A stretch of 64,000 nucleotides of DNA from Streptomyces camponoticapitis (GCF_014646115.1 NZ_BMMV01000009.1:1-64000); one strand, 5' to 3'; counted from the stretch's first letter, positions 53,693-62,703 are shown. Numbers and translations are program-made. Notes: generated by a model not told the origin, from the sequence alone.

Positions 53693-54826
53693 TCAGACAG
53701 TGACTGTTTTCTTGTCCTCCGAATCCTCGTCACCTTCGGCCGCGACTCGCTTGTTGCGGACCACCGATGACCAGAACGAGGCGGCGATCAGGATCACACC
53801 GACGAGGCCGGTGATGATCTCGCTGATCTCGTGCTCGATGGTGATGAGCAGGATCGCGGCGAGCGCGCCGATCGCGTAGTGGGCGCCGTGCTCCAGGTAG
53901 ACGTAGTCGTCGAGCGTGCCCTGGCGGACGAGGTAGACGGTGAGCGACCTGACGTACATCGCGCCGATACCGAGGCCGAGCGCCATCCAGAAGATGTGGT
54001 TCGTGATGGCGAAGGCGCCGATGACGCCGTCGAACGAGAAGGAGGCGTCGAGGACTTCGAGGTAGAGGAAGAGGAAGAACGCGGCCTTGCCGGCGAGACC
54101 GACCGCCGAGACCTGCTTCCCTTCGGCCTTGGCCCTCTCCTCCTCCTCGTGTTCGCGTTCCTCCTCTTCTTCGAGTTTGTTCTCGAAGAAGCTGGAGAGC
54201 CCGTTGACAGCGAGATAAGTGACCAGACCCGCGACACCGGAGAGCAGGACGGTCGCCGATTTATCCGCGTACCCGGTGCTGGTGTGCGCGTGCGTCGCGA
54301 ACGTCATCGCGGTGATGAGCAGAATGATCAAAGCGACGCAGACCGACAGCATGTCGACCTTGCCGAGCTTCGCCAGCGGACGCTCCAGCCAGCTGAGCCA
54401 CTTGATGTCACGCTCTTCGAGGATGAAGTCCAGGAAGATCATCAAAAGGAACATACCGCCGAAGGCGGCGATCGCCGGGTGCGCGTCGGTGACGAGCGAC
54501 TCGTACTTCTCCGGATTGTCCAGCGCCAGCTGTACGGCCTCGATGGGGCCGACCTTGGCACTGATCGCCACAATGGCGACAGGGAACACCAGCCGCATAC
54601 CGAACACGGCGATCAAGATGCCGATCGTGAGGAAGATCTTCTGCCAGAAGGCATTCATCTTCTTCAAGATCCCTGCATTGACAACGGCGTTGTCGAACGA
54701 CAGGGAGATCTCAAGGATCGACAGGATCAGTACGATCCCGAACGCCTCCCACCCCCACTGCCAGGCCGCGAAGGCAAGGCCGAGCGCCGTGATGGCGAAC
54801 GACCAGCCGAAGGTTTTCAGGATCAC
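53693..54826 (-). CDS. DUF475 (TerC-like) integral membrane protein
   Basis: A 377-residue protein with nine or so membrane helices. EISLSFDNAVVNAGILK near residue 40 and EVLDASFSFDGVIGAFAIT near 240 are the paired SFDN/SFDG motifs of the TerC-like family and probably bind a metal ion. A highly charged cytoplasmic loop (LEEEEEREHEEEERAKAEG) lies between helices. TerC proteins act with TerD proteins at the membrane, and recent work links the family to metal (manganese) export. Confidence 0.92.
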   Translation of the reverse strand: MILKTFGWSFAITALGLAFAAWQWGWEAFGIVLILSILEISLSFDNAVVNAGILKKMNAFWQKIFLTIGILIAVFGMRLVFPVAIVAISAKVGPIEAVQLALDNPEKYESLVTDAHPAIAAFGGMFLLMIFLDFILEERDIKWLSWLERPLAKLGKVDMLSVCVALIILLITAMTFATHAHTSTGYADKSATVLLSGVAGLVTYLAVNGLSSFFENKLEEEEEREHEEEERAKAEGKQVSAVGLAGKAAFFLFLYLEVLDASFSFDGVIGAFAITNHIFWMALGLGIGAMYVRSLTVYLVRQGTLDDYVYLEHGAHYAIGALAAILLITIEHEISEIITGLVGVILIAASFWSSVVRNKRVAAEGDEDSEDKKTVTV

Positions 54827-54877
54827 TGGCTACCCCATCTGGTATCTAACGGGTTTTCCCCCGCGCAGAGCACTGCT

Positions 54878-55453
54878 TTACGAAACGTTGACCCCGAAGT
54901 CTAGAGCGATGCCACGCAGCCCCGACGCGTACCCCTGTCCCACCGCACGGAACTTCCACTCGCCCCCGTAGCGGTAGAGCTCGCCGAAGATCATCGCGGT
55001 CTCCGTCGAGGCGTCCTCGGTCAGGTCGTACCGCGCCAGTTCCTGACCGTCCGCCTGGTTGACGACGCGGATGAACGCGTTGCTGACCTGGCCGAAGGTC
55101 TGTCCCCGGGTGTCGGCGTCATGGATCGACACCGGGAAGATGATCTTGTCCACATTGGCGGGCACGGCGGGGAGGTTGACCAGCAGGGACTCGTCGTCGC
55201 CGTCGCCCTCACCGGTCAGGTTGTCGCCCGTGTGCTCGACGGAACCGTCGGGGCTGGTGAGGTTGTTGTAGAAGATGAACCAGTCGTCGCCGAGCACGCG
55301 CCCTGACTGGCAGAGCAGGGCACTGGCGTCGAGGTCGAAGTCCGCTCCGGTGGTGGAGCGAGCGTCCCAGCCGAGACCGATCAACACCTGGGTGAGGTTC
55401 GGTGCGGCTTTGGAGAGGGAGACATTGCCCCCCTTGGCGAGTGTGACGCCCAT
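54878..55453 (-). CDS. TerD-family stress protein, copy 2
   Basis: A 191-residue TerD protein. DFDLDASALLCQSG near residue 42 and SPDGSVEHTGDNLTGEGDGD near 66 supply the two calcium sites, and FGELYRYGGEWKFRAVGQGY is the conserved C-terminal strand. It aligns over its full length with the next upstream TerD gene, with most residues the same, so this is an old tandem duplication. ATG start with GGAGGA in front. Confidence 0.95.
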   Translation of the reverse strand: MGVTLAKGGNVSLSKAAPNLTQVLIGLGWDARSTTGADFDLDASALLCQSGRVLGDDWFIFYNNLTSPDGSVEHTGDNLTGEGDGDDESLLVNLPAVPANVDKIIFPVSIHDADTRGQTFGQVSNAFIRVVNQADGQELARYDLTEDASTETAMIFGELYRYGGEWKFRAVGQGYASGLRGIALDFGVNVS

Positions 55454-55554
55454 GATTGGTGAGTCCTCCCCGAGGGTACGTGGTGCCGGGCACGGCGCGC
55501 CTGACGCCGTGCTCGTGGTGCGTGTGCGGGTGCGAACCCCGCACGATGAGGCGC

Positions 55555-55588
55555 GTCCGGCGCCGCACTCGGATGTGCGGCGCCGGAC
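55555..55588 (-). terminator. Terminator between the two TerD paralogues
   Basis: Perfect 14-base arms GTCCGGCGCCGCAC (55555-55568) and GTGCGGCGCCGGAC (55575-55588) around TCGGAT, 14 bases beyond the stop of the upstream copy. It should separate or attenuate transcription into copy 2. Confidence 0.85.
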
Positions 55589-55602
55589 GACGGATCAGCG
55601 GC

Positions 55603-56178
55603 TCAGACGTTGACGCCGAAGTCCTGCGCGATGCCACGCAGGCCAGAGGCATACCCCTGTCCGATGGCGCGGAACTTCCACTCGGCGCCATTTCGGTAAA
55701 GCTCTCCGAAGACCATCGCCGTCTCCGTCGACGCGTCCTCGGTCAGGTCGTACCGAGCCAGTTCGTTGTTGTCCGCCTGGTTGACGACGCGGATGAACGC
55801 GTTGCGCACCTGGCCGAAGGACTGCTGGCGGTTCTCCGCCTCGTAGATCGAGACCGGGAACACGATCTTGTCGACTTCCGCGGGGACCGCCGCGAGGTTG
55901 ACCTTGATCGCCTCGTCGTCGCCCTCGCCCTCACCGGTGAGGTTGTCGCCGGTGTGCTCGACCGAGCCGTCCGGGCTCTTGAGGTTGTTGAAGAAGACGA
56001 AGTTTCCGTCACTCGTGACCTTGCCCTCGGCGTTCGTCAGCAGAGCGCTGGCGTCGAGGTCGAAGTCGTTACCGGTGGTCGTGCGGACGTCCCAGCCCAG
56101 ACCCACAGTGACCGCGGTCAGGTTGGGCGCGGCCTTGGTCAGCGAGACGTTGCCGCCCTTGCTGAGGCTGACTCCCAC
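55603..56178 (-). CDS. TerD-family stress protein, copy 1
   Basis: A 191-residue TerD protein with GTG start (VGVSLSKGGNVSLTKAAPN), AAGGGAGGA before it. Calcium-site motifs DFDLDASALL and SPDGSVEHTGDNLTGEGEG are intact. TerD proteins bind calcium and take part in tellurite, phage and envelope stress responses and in Streptomyces development. A strong terminator follows, so it may be expressed separately from copy 2. Upstream, a -10-like TAGGAT on the minus strand near 56292-56297 is a candidate promoter. Confidence 0.95.
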   Translation of the reverse strand: MGVSLSKGGNVSLTKAAPNLTAVTVGLGWDVRTTTGNDFDLDASALLTNAEGKVTSDGNFVFFNNLKSPDGSVEHTGDNLTGEGEGDDEAIKVNLAAVPAEVDKIVFPVSIYEAENRQQSFGQVRNAFIRVVNQADNNELARYDLTEDASTETAMVFGELYRNGAEWKFRAIGQGYASGLRGIAQDFGVNV

Positions 56179-56393
56179 GAGTCCTCCCTTGATGAGTTTC
56201 ACAGGGGCGCCGCCCCGGCACCGGCCGTTTCGGCGGCCGTCACCGCGCGTAGCGCGCCCCCTGGTGCAATTGGCATCGGAACAACGACTGGATCCTAGTG
56301 ACCGGTTCCCACCCCTTGTGCGGTTTACAGCGGACTAGCCCGCTCCCACAAGGCTTTTCCCGAGATACCGCGATCACAGATGGCGAGTTGTCG

Positions 56394-56936
56394 TCACAGA
56401 GCGGCAAGGGCCTTGACGTACTCGTCGACGTCACGTGCGTCCGAGATGGCGTTGACGACCGTCCAGCGCACCACGCCCGCCCTGTCGATGACGAAGGTGC
56501 CGCGCAGCGCGCAGCCCTTGTCCTCGTCGAAGATCCCGTACGCCCGCGAGGTCTGCCCGTGCGGCCAGAAGTCCGAGAGCAGCGGGTACTCCAGCCCCTC
56601 CTGATCGGCGAAGATCCGCAGGGTGTGGATGGAGTCGGTGGACACCGCGAGCAGCTGGGTGTCGTCGTTGACGAAGGTGGGCAGCTCGTCGCGGAGTGCG
56701 CGGAGCTCACCGGTGCAGACGCCGGTGAACGCGAACGGGTAGAAGATCAGCACCACGTTCCTGCCGTCGTCGTCGGGGCCGGCCCGGAAGTCGGAGAGCC
56801 GTACGGTCCGCCCGTGGTTGTCCTTCAGGGTGAAGTCCGGCGCCTGCGCGCCGACCTCGATCCCGGTCGGCGCCGTACCGGACGGTCCCGTACCCGCCGC
56901 TTGCCCAGTCACCATCCCCGCCACTCTCTCCGTCAT
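56394..56936 (-). CDS. AhpE-type peroxiredoxin
   Basis: A 180-residue thiol peroxidase. The active site is YPFAFTGVCTGELRAL with the peroxidatic Cys near residue 73, and the Arg of ALRGTFVID completes it. Only this cysteine and one in GCALR are present in the core, as in 1-Cys AhpE. IEVGAQAPDFTLKD marks the family start; ATG 56936 adds an N-terminal tail of about 25 residues, and ATG 56915 is a shorter option. Position next to TerD genes fits a shared stress function. Confidence 0.92.
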   Translation of the reverse strand: MTERVAGMVTGQAAGTGPSGTAPTGIEVGAQAPDFTLKDNHGRTVRLSDFRAGPDDDGRNVVLIFYPFAFTGVCTGELRALRDELPTFVNDDTQLLAVSTDSIHTLRIFADQEGLEYPLLSDFWPHGQTSRAYGIFDEDKGCALRGTFVIDRAGVVRWTVVNAISDARDVDEYVKALAAL

Positions 56937-57003
56937 CGGCCCTGCTCCCCCTCGCCCGCGATCCCCGGCCCCCGGCCGTGCCGCACCGGACACCCTACGC
57001 AAG

Positions 57004-57033
57004 GGCCCCCGGCGGCGGATGCCGGCGGGGGCC
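57004..57033 (-). terminator. Probable terminator of the DUF3052 gene
   Basis: Arms GGCCCCCG (57004-57011) and CGGGGGCC (57026-57033), with further pairing inside the loop, lie 79 bases beyond the DUF3052 stop. Confidence 0.6.
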
Positions 57034-57111
57034 GTCAGTGCGTGCGAGGCTTGCGAGGCATGTCTGCCCGGCCGCCGCTTCGGCTTTCGCGCTCGGATGC
57101 GGCGCCGGTTC

Positions 57112-57549
57112 TCAGCGCTTGGACTTCGCCGCCTTGGGCGTGACCAGTCGGCTGCCGGTCCAGTCCTTGCCGGCGTTGATGCTCTTGGTCTGCGCCAGGC
57201 CGGCGGTCTGTGCGGCCTCGTTGATGTCGCTGGGCTCGACGTAGTTGTCACGGCCGGTCTTGGGCGTCAGCAGCCAGACCGCCCCGCCTTCGTCGATCAG
57301 ACCGATGGCGTCCACCAGCGCGTCCGTCAGGTCGCCGTCGTCGTCGCGGAACCAGAGAACGACGGCGTCGGCCACGTCCTCGTAGTCCTCGTCGACGAGC
57401 TCCTGGCCGATGACGGCCTCGATGGACTCACGGAGCTCCTGCTCGACGTCCTCGTCGTAGCCGATCTCCTGGACCACCTGTCCGGGTTCGAACCCAAGCC
57501 TCGCGGCAACGTTGGTTCGTTCCTCCGCGTGGTCCGCGGTCGCGCTCAC
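57112..57549 (-). CDS. DUF3052-family protein
   Basis: A 145-residue acidic protein of DUF3052, conserved across actinobacteria next to aceE. Features are RLGFEPGQVVQEIGYDEDVEQ near residue 17, ADAVVLWFRDDDGDLTDALVD near 59, and a basic C-terminus KAAKSKR. AGGAGG six bases before GTG 57549 fixes the start; an upstream in-frame ATG overlaps that ribosome site. The function is unknown. It is divergent from aceE. Confidence 0.93.
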   Translation of the reverse strand: MSATADHAEERTNVAARLGFEPGQVVQEIGYDEDVEQELRESIEAVIGQELVDEDYEDVADAVVLWFRDDDGDLTDALVDAIGLIDEGGAVWLLTPKTGRDNYVEPSDINEAAQTAGLAQTKSINAGKDWTGSRLVTPKAAKSKR

Positions 57550-58136
57550 GGATTGCCTCCTGATCATGTTTTGGAAAATGCTTCAGCCACGCGCGTACGC
57601 GGGGCGCTGGCCGTAGTCCACACGGGCCGGGCGGATCGCGCAAGTACCCGACGGCCGAGACCGCCGAAACGGGTACGTTCCGGGCCGCTTCACCGCATCT
57701 CCTGACACCCCACTAACACGGCCCGTGATGGCCCGGGAGAGTTTCTTCCCTTTTTGTCATCCTACGCGGCTTCGGTAGGCCAATCAGGTCCGAACGACCG
57801 AACGAAACGCATAGCCGCCTTGGGCGTAAGATTCCGGTTTGGCCGGAGCCCGGAACACGGCGGACGGCCAAGCGGGCGATGTTGTCACGCGGAATTTGTC
57901 GCAGTGTGCGGGTTACCCCTCGGTAGAGGTGACGTTTCCGTCGCCGCGGTACACGATGGATATCGCCGTACGGCCCGCTTTCGTGCCTGTTCCCTGGCGG
58001 CAGAAGAGGCAAGCTCCCCCAAGCACCAGCGCAGTACCCGCAGGACCCACAGGCGTGCCCCGCATGGATGGTGTGGCCGGTCGGACGACCGGCCCGGATG
58101 CGAGGCGCGACACGACCCGAACAGCGAAGGAAAAGT
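57550..58136. other. Divergent promoter region of DUF3052 and aceE
   Basis: A 587-base gap without a convincing gene. TTCCCTTTTTGTCATCC near 57745 is unusually T-rich for this genome, and GGCGTAAGATTCC near 57823 contains a -10-like TAAGAT on the aceE strand. GAAGGA just before 58137 is the aceE ribosome site. Confidence 0.5.
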
Positions 58137-60881
58137 GTGGCTTCCGGATCCGATCGCAACCCGATCATCATTGGCGGCCTTCCCAGCCAGGTCCCGGACT
58201 TTGATCCCGAGGAGACCCAGGAGTGGCTCGACTCGCTCGACGCCGCCGTCGACGAGCGGGGGCGTGAGCGCGCCCGCTATCTGATGCTCCGCCTGATCGA
58301 GCGCGCGCGCGAGAAGCGCGTGGCCGTGCCCGAGATGCGCAGCACCGACTACGTCAACACGATCGCCACCAAGGACGAGCCGTTCTTCCCCGGCAACGAG
58401 GAGATCGAGCGGAAGATCCTCAACGCGACCCGCTGGAACGCCGCGGTGATGGTCTCCCGCGCGCAGCGTCCGGGGATCGGCGTCGGCGGCCATATCGCCA
58501 CCTTCGCGTCCTCCGCCTCCCTCTACGACGTGGGCTTCAACCACTTCTTCCGGGGCAAGGACGGCGGTGACGGCGGCGACCAGATCTTCTTCCAGGGCCA
58601 CGCGTCGCCGGGCATCTACGCCCGTGCCTTCCTGCTCGACCGGCTCAGCGAGGCGCAGCTCGACGCCTTCCGTCAGGAGAAGTCGAAGTTCCCCGACGGT
58701 CTGTCCAGCTACCCGCACCCGCGGCTGATGCCGGACTTCTGGGAGTTCCCGACCGTCTCGATGGGTCTGGGCCCGCTCGGTGCGATCTACCAGGCGCGGA
58801 TGAACCGCTACATGGAGGCCCGCGGCATCGCCGACACCTCCCGGTCGCATGTGTGGGCGTATCTGGGCGACGGCGAGATGGACGAGCCGGAGTCGCTGGG
58901 GCAGCTGTCGATCGCGGCCCGTGAGGGTCTGGACAATCTGACGTTCGTCGTCAACTGCAACCTTCAGCGGCTCGACGGCCCGGTGCGCGGAAACGGCAAG
59001 ATCATCCAGGAGCTGGAGTCCCAGTTCCGGGGCGCCGGCTGGAATGTGATCAAGCTGGTCTGGGACCGCTCCTGGGACCCGCTGCTCGCGCAGGACCGTG
59101 ACGGTGTGCTCGTCAACCGGCTGAACACGACGCCGGACGGGCAGTTCCAGACGTACGCCACGGAGACCGGCGCGTACATCCGCGAGCACTTCTTCGGTGA
59201 CGACCAGCGGCTGCGCGCCATGGTCGAGAACATGTCGGACGAGCAGATCCTGCATCTGGGGCGCGGCGGTCACGACCACAAGAAGGTGTACGCGGCGTAC
59301 GCGGCGGCCAAGGCGCACAAGGGCCAGCCGACGGTGATCCTCGCGCAGACCGTGAAGGGCTGGACGCTGGGTCCGAACTTCGAGGGCCGCAACGCGACGC
59401 ACCAGATGAAGAAACTGACCGTCGCCGACCTGAAGGGCTTCCGCGACCGGCTGCACCTGCCGATCACCGACAGCCAGTTGGAGGACGGGCAGCCGCCGTA
59501 CTACCACCCGGGCAGGGACTCGGAAGAGATCCAGTACATGCACGACCGGCGCAAGAGCCTGGACGGCTATGTACCGACCCGTGTGGTGCGCTCGGAGGCG
59601 CTCCGGCTGCCGGGCGACAAGGCCTACGCGGCTGCGAAGAAGGGGTCCGGCCAGCAGTCGATCGCCACGACCATGGCGTTCGTGCGGGTGCTGAAGGACC
59701 TCATGCGGGACAAGGAGATCGGCAAGCGTTTCGTGCTGATCGCGCCCGACGAGTACCGCACCTTCGGTATGGACGCGTTCTTCCCGAGCGCGAAGATCTA
59801 CAACCCGCTCGGCCAGCAGTACGAGTCGGTCGACCGTGAGCTGCTTCTCGCCTACAAGGAGTCGCCGACCGGGCAGATGCTGCACGACGGCATCTCGGAG
59901 GCGGGCTGTACGGCGTCGCTGATCGCGGCGGGTTCGGCGTACGCGACGCACGGCGAGCCGCTGATCCCGGTGTACGTCTTCTACTCGATGTTCGGCTTCC
60001 AGCGGACCGGCGACCAGTTCTGGCAGATGGCCGACCAGCTCGCGCGCGGTTTCGTACTGGGCGCGACCGCCGGGCGTACGACCCTGACCGGTGAGGGTCT
60101 CCAGCACGCCGACGGCCACTCGCAGTTGCTCGCCTCGACCAACCCGGGCTGTGTCAGCTACGACCCGGCGTTCGGCTACGAGATCGCGCACATCATGGAG
60201 GACGGGCTGCGCCGGATGTACGGGCAGCCGCACCCGGGCGAGGACCCGAACGTCTTCTACTACCTGACCGTCTACAACGAGCCGATCCAGCACCCGGCCG
60301 AGCCCGAGAACGTGGACGTCGAGGGCATCCTCAAGGGCGTCTACCGCTTCAAGCAGGGTGAGCGGGGCTCGATCCCGGCGCAGATCATGGCGTCCGGCGT
60401 GGCCGTGCCGTGGGCCGTCGAGGCGCAGCGGATCCTGGCCGAGCACTGGGACGTGCGCGCGGACGTGTGGTCGGCGACGTCGTGGAACGAGCTGCGCCGG
60501 GAGGCCGTGGAGGTGGAGCGCTACAACCTGCTCCACCCCGAGGAGGAGCAGCGCGTCCCGTACGTGACGAGCAAACTCTCGGGCGCCGAGGGCCCGTTCG
60601 TCGCGGTCTCGGACTGGATGCGGTCCGTGCCGGACCAGATCTCGCGCTGGGTGCCGGGGACGTACCAGTCGCTGGGCGCGGACGGTTTCGGTTTCGCGGA
60701 CACGCGTGGCGCGGCCCGCCGGTTCTTCCACATCGACGCGGAGTCGATCGCTCTGACGGTGCTCACGGAGCTCGCCAGGGAGGGCAAGGTGGACCGCTCG
60801 GTGCTGAAGCAGGCGGTGGACCGCTACCAGCTGCTGGACGTGGCGGCGGCGGACCCGGGCGCCGCGGGCGGCGACGCGTAG
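58137..60881 (+). CDS. aceE: Pyruvate dehydrogenase E1 component, homodimeric type
   Basis: A 914-residue thiamine-diphosphate enzyme that decarboxylates pyruvate and acetylates the lipoyl E2, feeding acetyl-CoA to the TCA cycle. The TPP motif is YLGDGEMDEPES near residue 240 followed by VVNCNLQRLDG. RSTDYVNTIATKDEPFFPGN near 69 and EYRTFGMDAFFPSAKIYNP are typical of the AceE class, as is the full length. GTG start with GAAGGA five bases ahead. It is transcribed alone here; E2/E3 genes are elsewhere, and a strong terminator follows. Confidence 0.97.
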   Translation: MASGSDRNPIIIGGLPSQVPDFDPEETQEWLDSLDAAVDERGRERARYLMLRLIERAREKRVAVPEMRSTDYVNTIATKDEPFFPGNEEIERKILNATRWNAAVMVSRAQRPGIGVGGHIATFASSASLYDVGFNHFFRGKDGGDGGDQIFFQGHASPGIYARAFLLDRLSEAQLDAFRQEKSKFPDGLSSYPHPRLMPDFWEFPTVSMGLGPLGAIYQARMNRYMEARGIADTSRSHVWAYLGDGEMDEPESLGQLSIAAREGLDNLTFVVNCNLQRLDGPVRGNGKIIQELESQFRGAGWNVIKLVWDRSWDPLLAQDRDGVLVNRLNTTPDGQFQTYATETGAYIREHFFGDDQRLRAMVENMSDEQILHLGRGGHDHKKVYAAYAAAKAHKGQPTVILAQTVKGWTLGPNFEGRNATHQMKKLTVADLKGFRDRLHLPITDSQLEDGQPPYYHPGRDSEEIQYMHDRRKSLDGYVPTRVVRSEALRLPGDKAYAAAKKGSGQQSIATTMAFVRVLKDLMRDKEIGKRFVLIAPDEYRTFGMDAFFPSAKIYNPLGQQYESVDRELLLAYKESPTGQMLHDGISEAGCTASLIAAGSAYATHGEPLIPVYVFYSMFGFQRTGDQFWQMADQLARGFVLGATAGRTTLTGEGLQHADGHSQLLASTNPGCVSYDPAFGYEIAHIMEDGLRRMYGQPHPGEDPNVFYYLTVYNEPIQHPAEPENVDVEGILKGVYRFKQGERGSIPAQIMASGVAVPWAVEAQRILAEHWDVRADVWSATSWNELRREAVEVERYNLLHPEEEQRVPYVTSKLSGAEGPFVAVSDWMRSVPDQISRWVPGTYQSLGADGFGFADTRGAARRFFHIDAESIALTVLTELAREGKVDRSVLKQAVDRYQLLDVAAADPGAAGGDA

Positions 60882-60908
60882 GCGTCCCGTAGCGAGAAGC
60901 AGGCGGCA

Positions 60909-60943
60909 GGTGGCCGGTCCCGTGAGGTACGGGACCGGCCACC
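60909..60943 (+). terminator. Terminator of aceE
   Basis: Perfect 15-base arms GGTGGCCGGTCCCGT and ACGGGACCGGCCACC around GAGGT, 27 bases after the aceE stop. Confidence 0.9.
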
Positions 60944-61004
60944 GCTCGTCGAGGGGGCGCATCGCCGTTCCGGCTCGGCGCCGCGTTGCCTACTCTTTTC
61001 GGCC

Positions 61005-61787
61005 ATGAAGGAAATACCCGCGCGTGTCCGCTGGGAACTCCGCACGCAGCGGCCGTTGCTGGCGCTCGCGCTGCTCTTCGGCGTCGCGTACGCCCTGCCC
61101 ATCGTCATGACGGACGCGAACGGCGCGCTCACCCGCGCCTGCACGCTCGTCGAGTGGGTGGTGTGGGGTCTGTTCGCCGCCGACTACGCGGTGCGGCTCG
61201 TCCTGGCCCGCGCCCGTTGGCAGTTCGTACGCACTCATCCGCTGGATCTGCTCGCCGTACTGCTGCCGATGGTGGCGCCGCTGCGGCTGCTGCGCGTCGT
61301 CGCGACGCTGCTGCTGGTAGGTCAGCGGGCGAGGATCGCGAGCCAGATCAGGCTCACGACGTATGTGGTGGGGTCGGTCGCCGGGCTGATGATGTTCGGT
61401 TCACTGGCCGTCCTGGAGGTCGAACGGGACTCCCCCGACGGGAACATCAAGACCCTGGGCGACGCGGTGTGGTGGTCGTTCACGACGATGACCACGGTGG
61501 GGTACGGCGATCTCTCGCCGACGACCGGGCTCGGACGGCTGCTTGCCATCGGTCTGATGCTGAGCGGGATCGCCCTGCTCGGGCTGATCACGGCGAACAT
61601 CGCCACCTGGTTCATCTCCCGCTTCGAGCAGGAGAGCGCGGGCGAGAAGCGCCAGACGGCCGCGATCGAGCTGCTGACCGAGGAGGTGCGGGCGCTGCGC
61701 GCGGAAGTGGGCCGGCTGTCGGGTGCCGCCCTGCCCGCTCAGGAGCGGGAGAGCGACGGTACGACAGCCGGCCGCGCACCGGCCTGA
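61005..61787 (+). CDS. Voltage-gated-type potassium channel protein
   Basis: A 260-residue six-helix channel subunit. The selectivity filter is TTMTTVGYGDLSP near residue 160 between pore helix AVWWSFT and the last membrane helix AIGLMLSGIALLGLITANIAT. The S4-like segment APLRLLRVVATLLLVGQRAR has several arginines, so voltage sensing is possible. A short coiled coil (IELLTEEVRALRAEVGRL) at the C-terminus probably assembles the tetramer. Potassium flux and membrane potential are its likely role. Confidence 0.92.
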   Translation: MKEIPARVRWELRTQRPLLALALLFGVAYALPIVMTDANGALTRACTLVEWVVWGLFAADYAVRLVLARARWQFVRTHPLDLLAVLLPMVAPLRLLRVVATLLLVGQRARIASQIRLTTYVVGSVAGLMMFGSLAVLEVERDSPDGNIKTLGDAVWWSFTTMTTVGYGDLSPTTGLGRLLAIGLMLSGIALLGLITANIATWFISRFEQESAGEKRQTAAIELLTEEVRALRAEVGRLSGAALPAQERESDGTTAGRAPA

Positions 61788-61827
61788 TTCCGCTGTCCGG
61801 TCGTCCGGTGGCTACCCGATCGGCCGG

Positions 61828-62103
61828 TCAGAGCAGCCACATGAGCGCCAGTACGGTGTCGACGATACCGAGCGTGAAGGCGATCACCGCGGGGATGTAC
61901 GCGGTGCTCCAGCGCCGGCCCATACCCAGCCAGCCGAGCACGATGGCCAGCGGTCCGAGCACGATCGACAGGACGAACAGGCCCGCGACTGCGAAGACCA
62001 GGCCGACAATTCCGATGGTCACGCGGTCCGTCCCGTTCCGCGACCCCATCCGGCCGCGTGAACGAGGGTGCTTGCGTGTCCGGGTGTTTCCGAAGCCCGT
62101 CAT
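61828..62103 (-). CDS. Small membrane protein, unknown function
   Basis: A 91-residue protein with a basic N-terminus (GNTRTRKHPRSRGRMGSRNG) and two membrane helices, VTIGIVGLVFAVAGLFVLSIVLGPLAI and YIPAVIAFTLGIVDTVLALMW, of a DUF4190-like pattern. GGGAG five bases before ATG 62103 supports that start; ATG 62106 and GTG 62109 are directly adjacent. Confidence 0.78.
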   Translation of the reverse strand: MTGFGNTRTRKHPRSRGRMGSRNGTDRVTIGIVGLVFAVAGLFVLSIVLGPLAIVLGWLGMGRRWSTAYIPAVIAFTLGIVDTVLALMWLL

Positions 62104-62157
62104 CATCACTCCCTGTGTCGGTGGATGTGGGCTGTCTGGAAAGTCGCGTACCCCCGC

Positions 62158-62568
62158 TCAGCGCTCCCAGACCTTGAAGGCCCGTACTCGGTAGGGCGAC
62201 CGCGGAACCCAGGTGCCGTTTCCGGGGTACGTCTCGAACTCCCCGGTCTCCTCGCACTCGTGCGACTGGTAGGTGGTGACGGGCCGTCCGGTGCGGTTGA
62301 CCAGGGACTGCGCGTCGGTGCCCGGCGGCAGCGGGACACAGTTCTGGATCTCGGTGCGGAAGAGCTCATGGGTCTGGCGGGGGCCGCGGAAATCCGGCTT
62401 TCCCCACAGACAGAGCTCGCCGGGTCCGCACGCGTCGCGTCGTGCGGCGGCGGCTTCGGCGGCCGGGGCGGCGGCCGGCAGCAGGGCCGTGGCGGCGGCC
62501 AGGGTGGCCGCGGTGAGCAGGGTGGCGCGTGTGGTCGTACGCATGGTCGTACGCATGGCTGTACGCAT
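62158..62568 (-). CDS. Secreted peptidase inhibitor family I36 protein
   Basis: A 136-residue exported protein. The signal peptide (RATLLTAATLAAATALLPAA) ends near AEAAAAR. The mature domain has DACGPGELCLWGKPDFRGP, NCVPLPPG and HECEETGEFE: four cysteines and the beta-gamma-crystallin-like fold of SMPI-type metalloprotease inhibitors (I36). Three in-frame ATGs at 62568, 62556 and 62544 lie in 12-base repeats, so the true start is ambiguous. It may inhibit proteases outside the cell. Confidence 0.85.
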   Translation of the reverse strand: MRTAMRTTMRTTTRATLLTAATLAAATALLPAAAPAAEAAAARRDACGPGELCLWGKPDFRGPRQTHELFRTEIQNCVPLPPGTDAQSLVNRTGRPVTTYQSHECEETGEFETYPGNGTWVPRSPYRVRAFKVWER

Positions 62569-62569
62569 G
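62543..62569 (-). repeat. 12-base repeats carrying three possible start codons
   Basis: The unit GTACGCATGG(T/C) recurs at 12-base spacing, placing ATG codons at 62568, 62556 and 62544 and encoding MRTAMRTTMRTT at the head of the I36 protein. Confidence 0.75.
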
Positions 62570-62665
62570 ATGGTGAACCCCCGTGTGGTGCCGATCAGTT
62601 GTCCGCACTCTGACCCGGCGGCCCGCGCCACGGGAAGGGGATCCTGCCCGACTCCACCCGAACAG

Positions 62666-62703
62666 GCGACGGCCCCGCCGGGATGTCCGGGCGGGGCCGT
62701 CGC
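62666..62703 (-). terminator. Terminator of the right-edge MFS gene
   Basis: Arms at 62666-62679 and 62690-62703 (core CGACGGCCCCGCC and GGCGGGGCCGTCG) pair perfectly. On the minus strand it follows the MFS stop and precedes the I36 gene. Confidence 0.82.

Noticed and set aside
57885..60962. A 1025-codon open frame antisense to aceE
   Set aside because: It is the mirror of a high-G+C gene; aceE has clear thiamine and family motifs while the antisense product is Arg/His/Val-rich with no domain.
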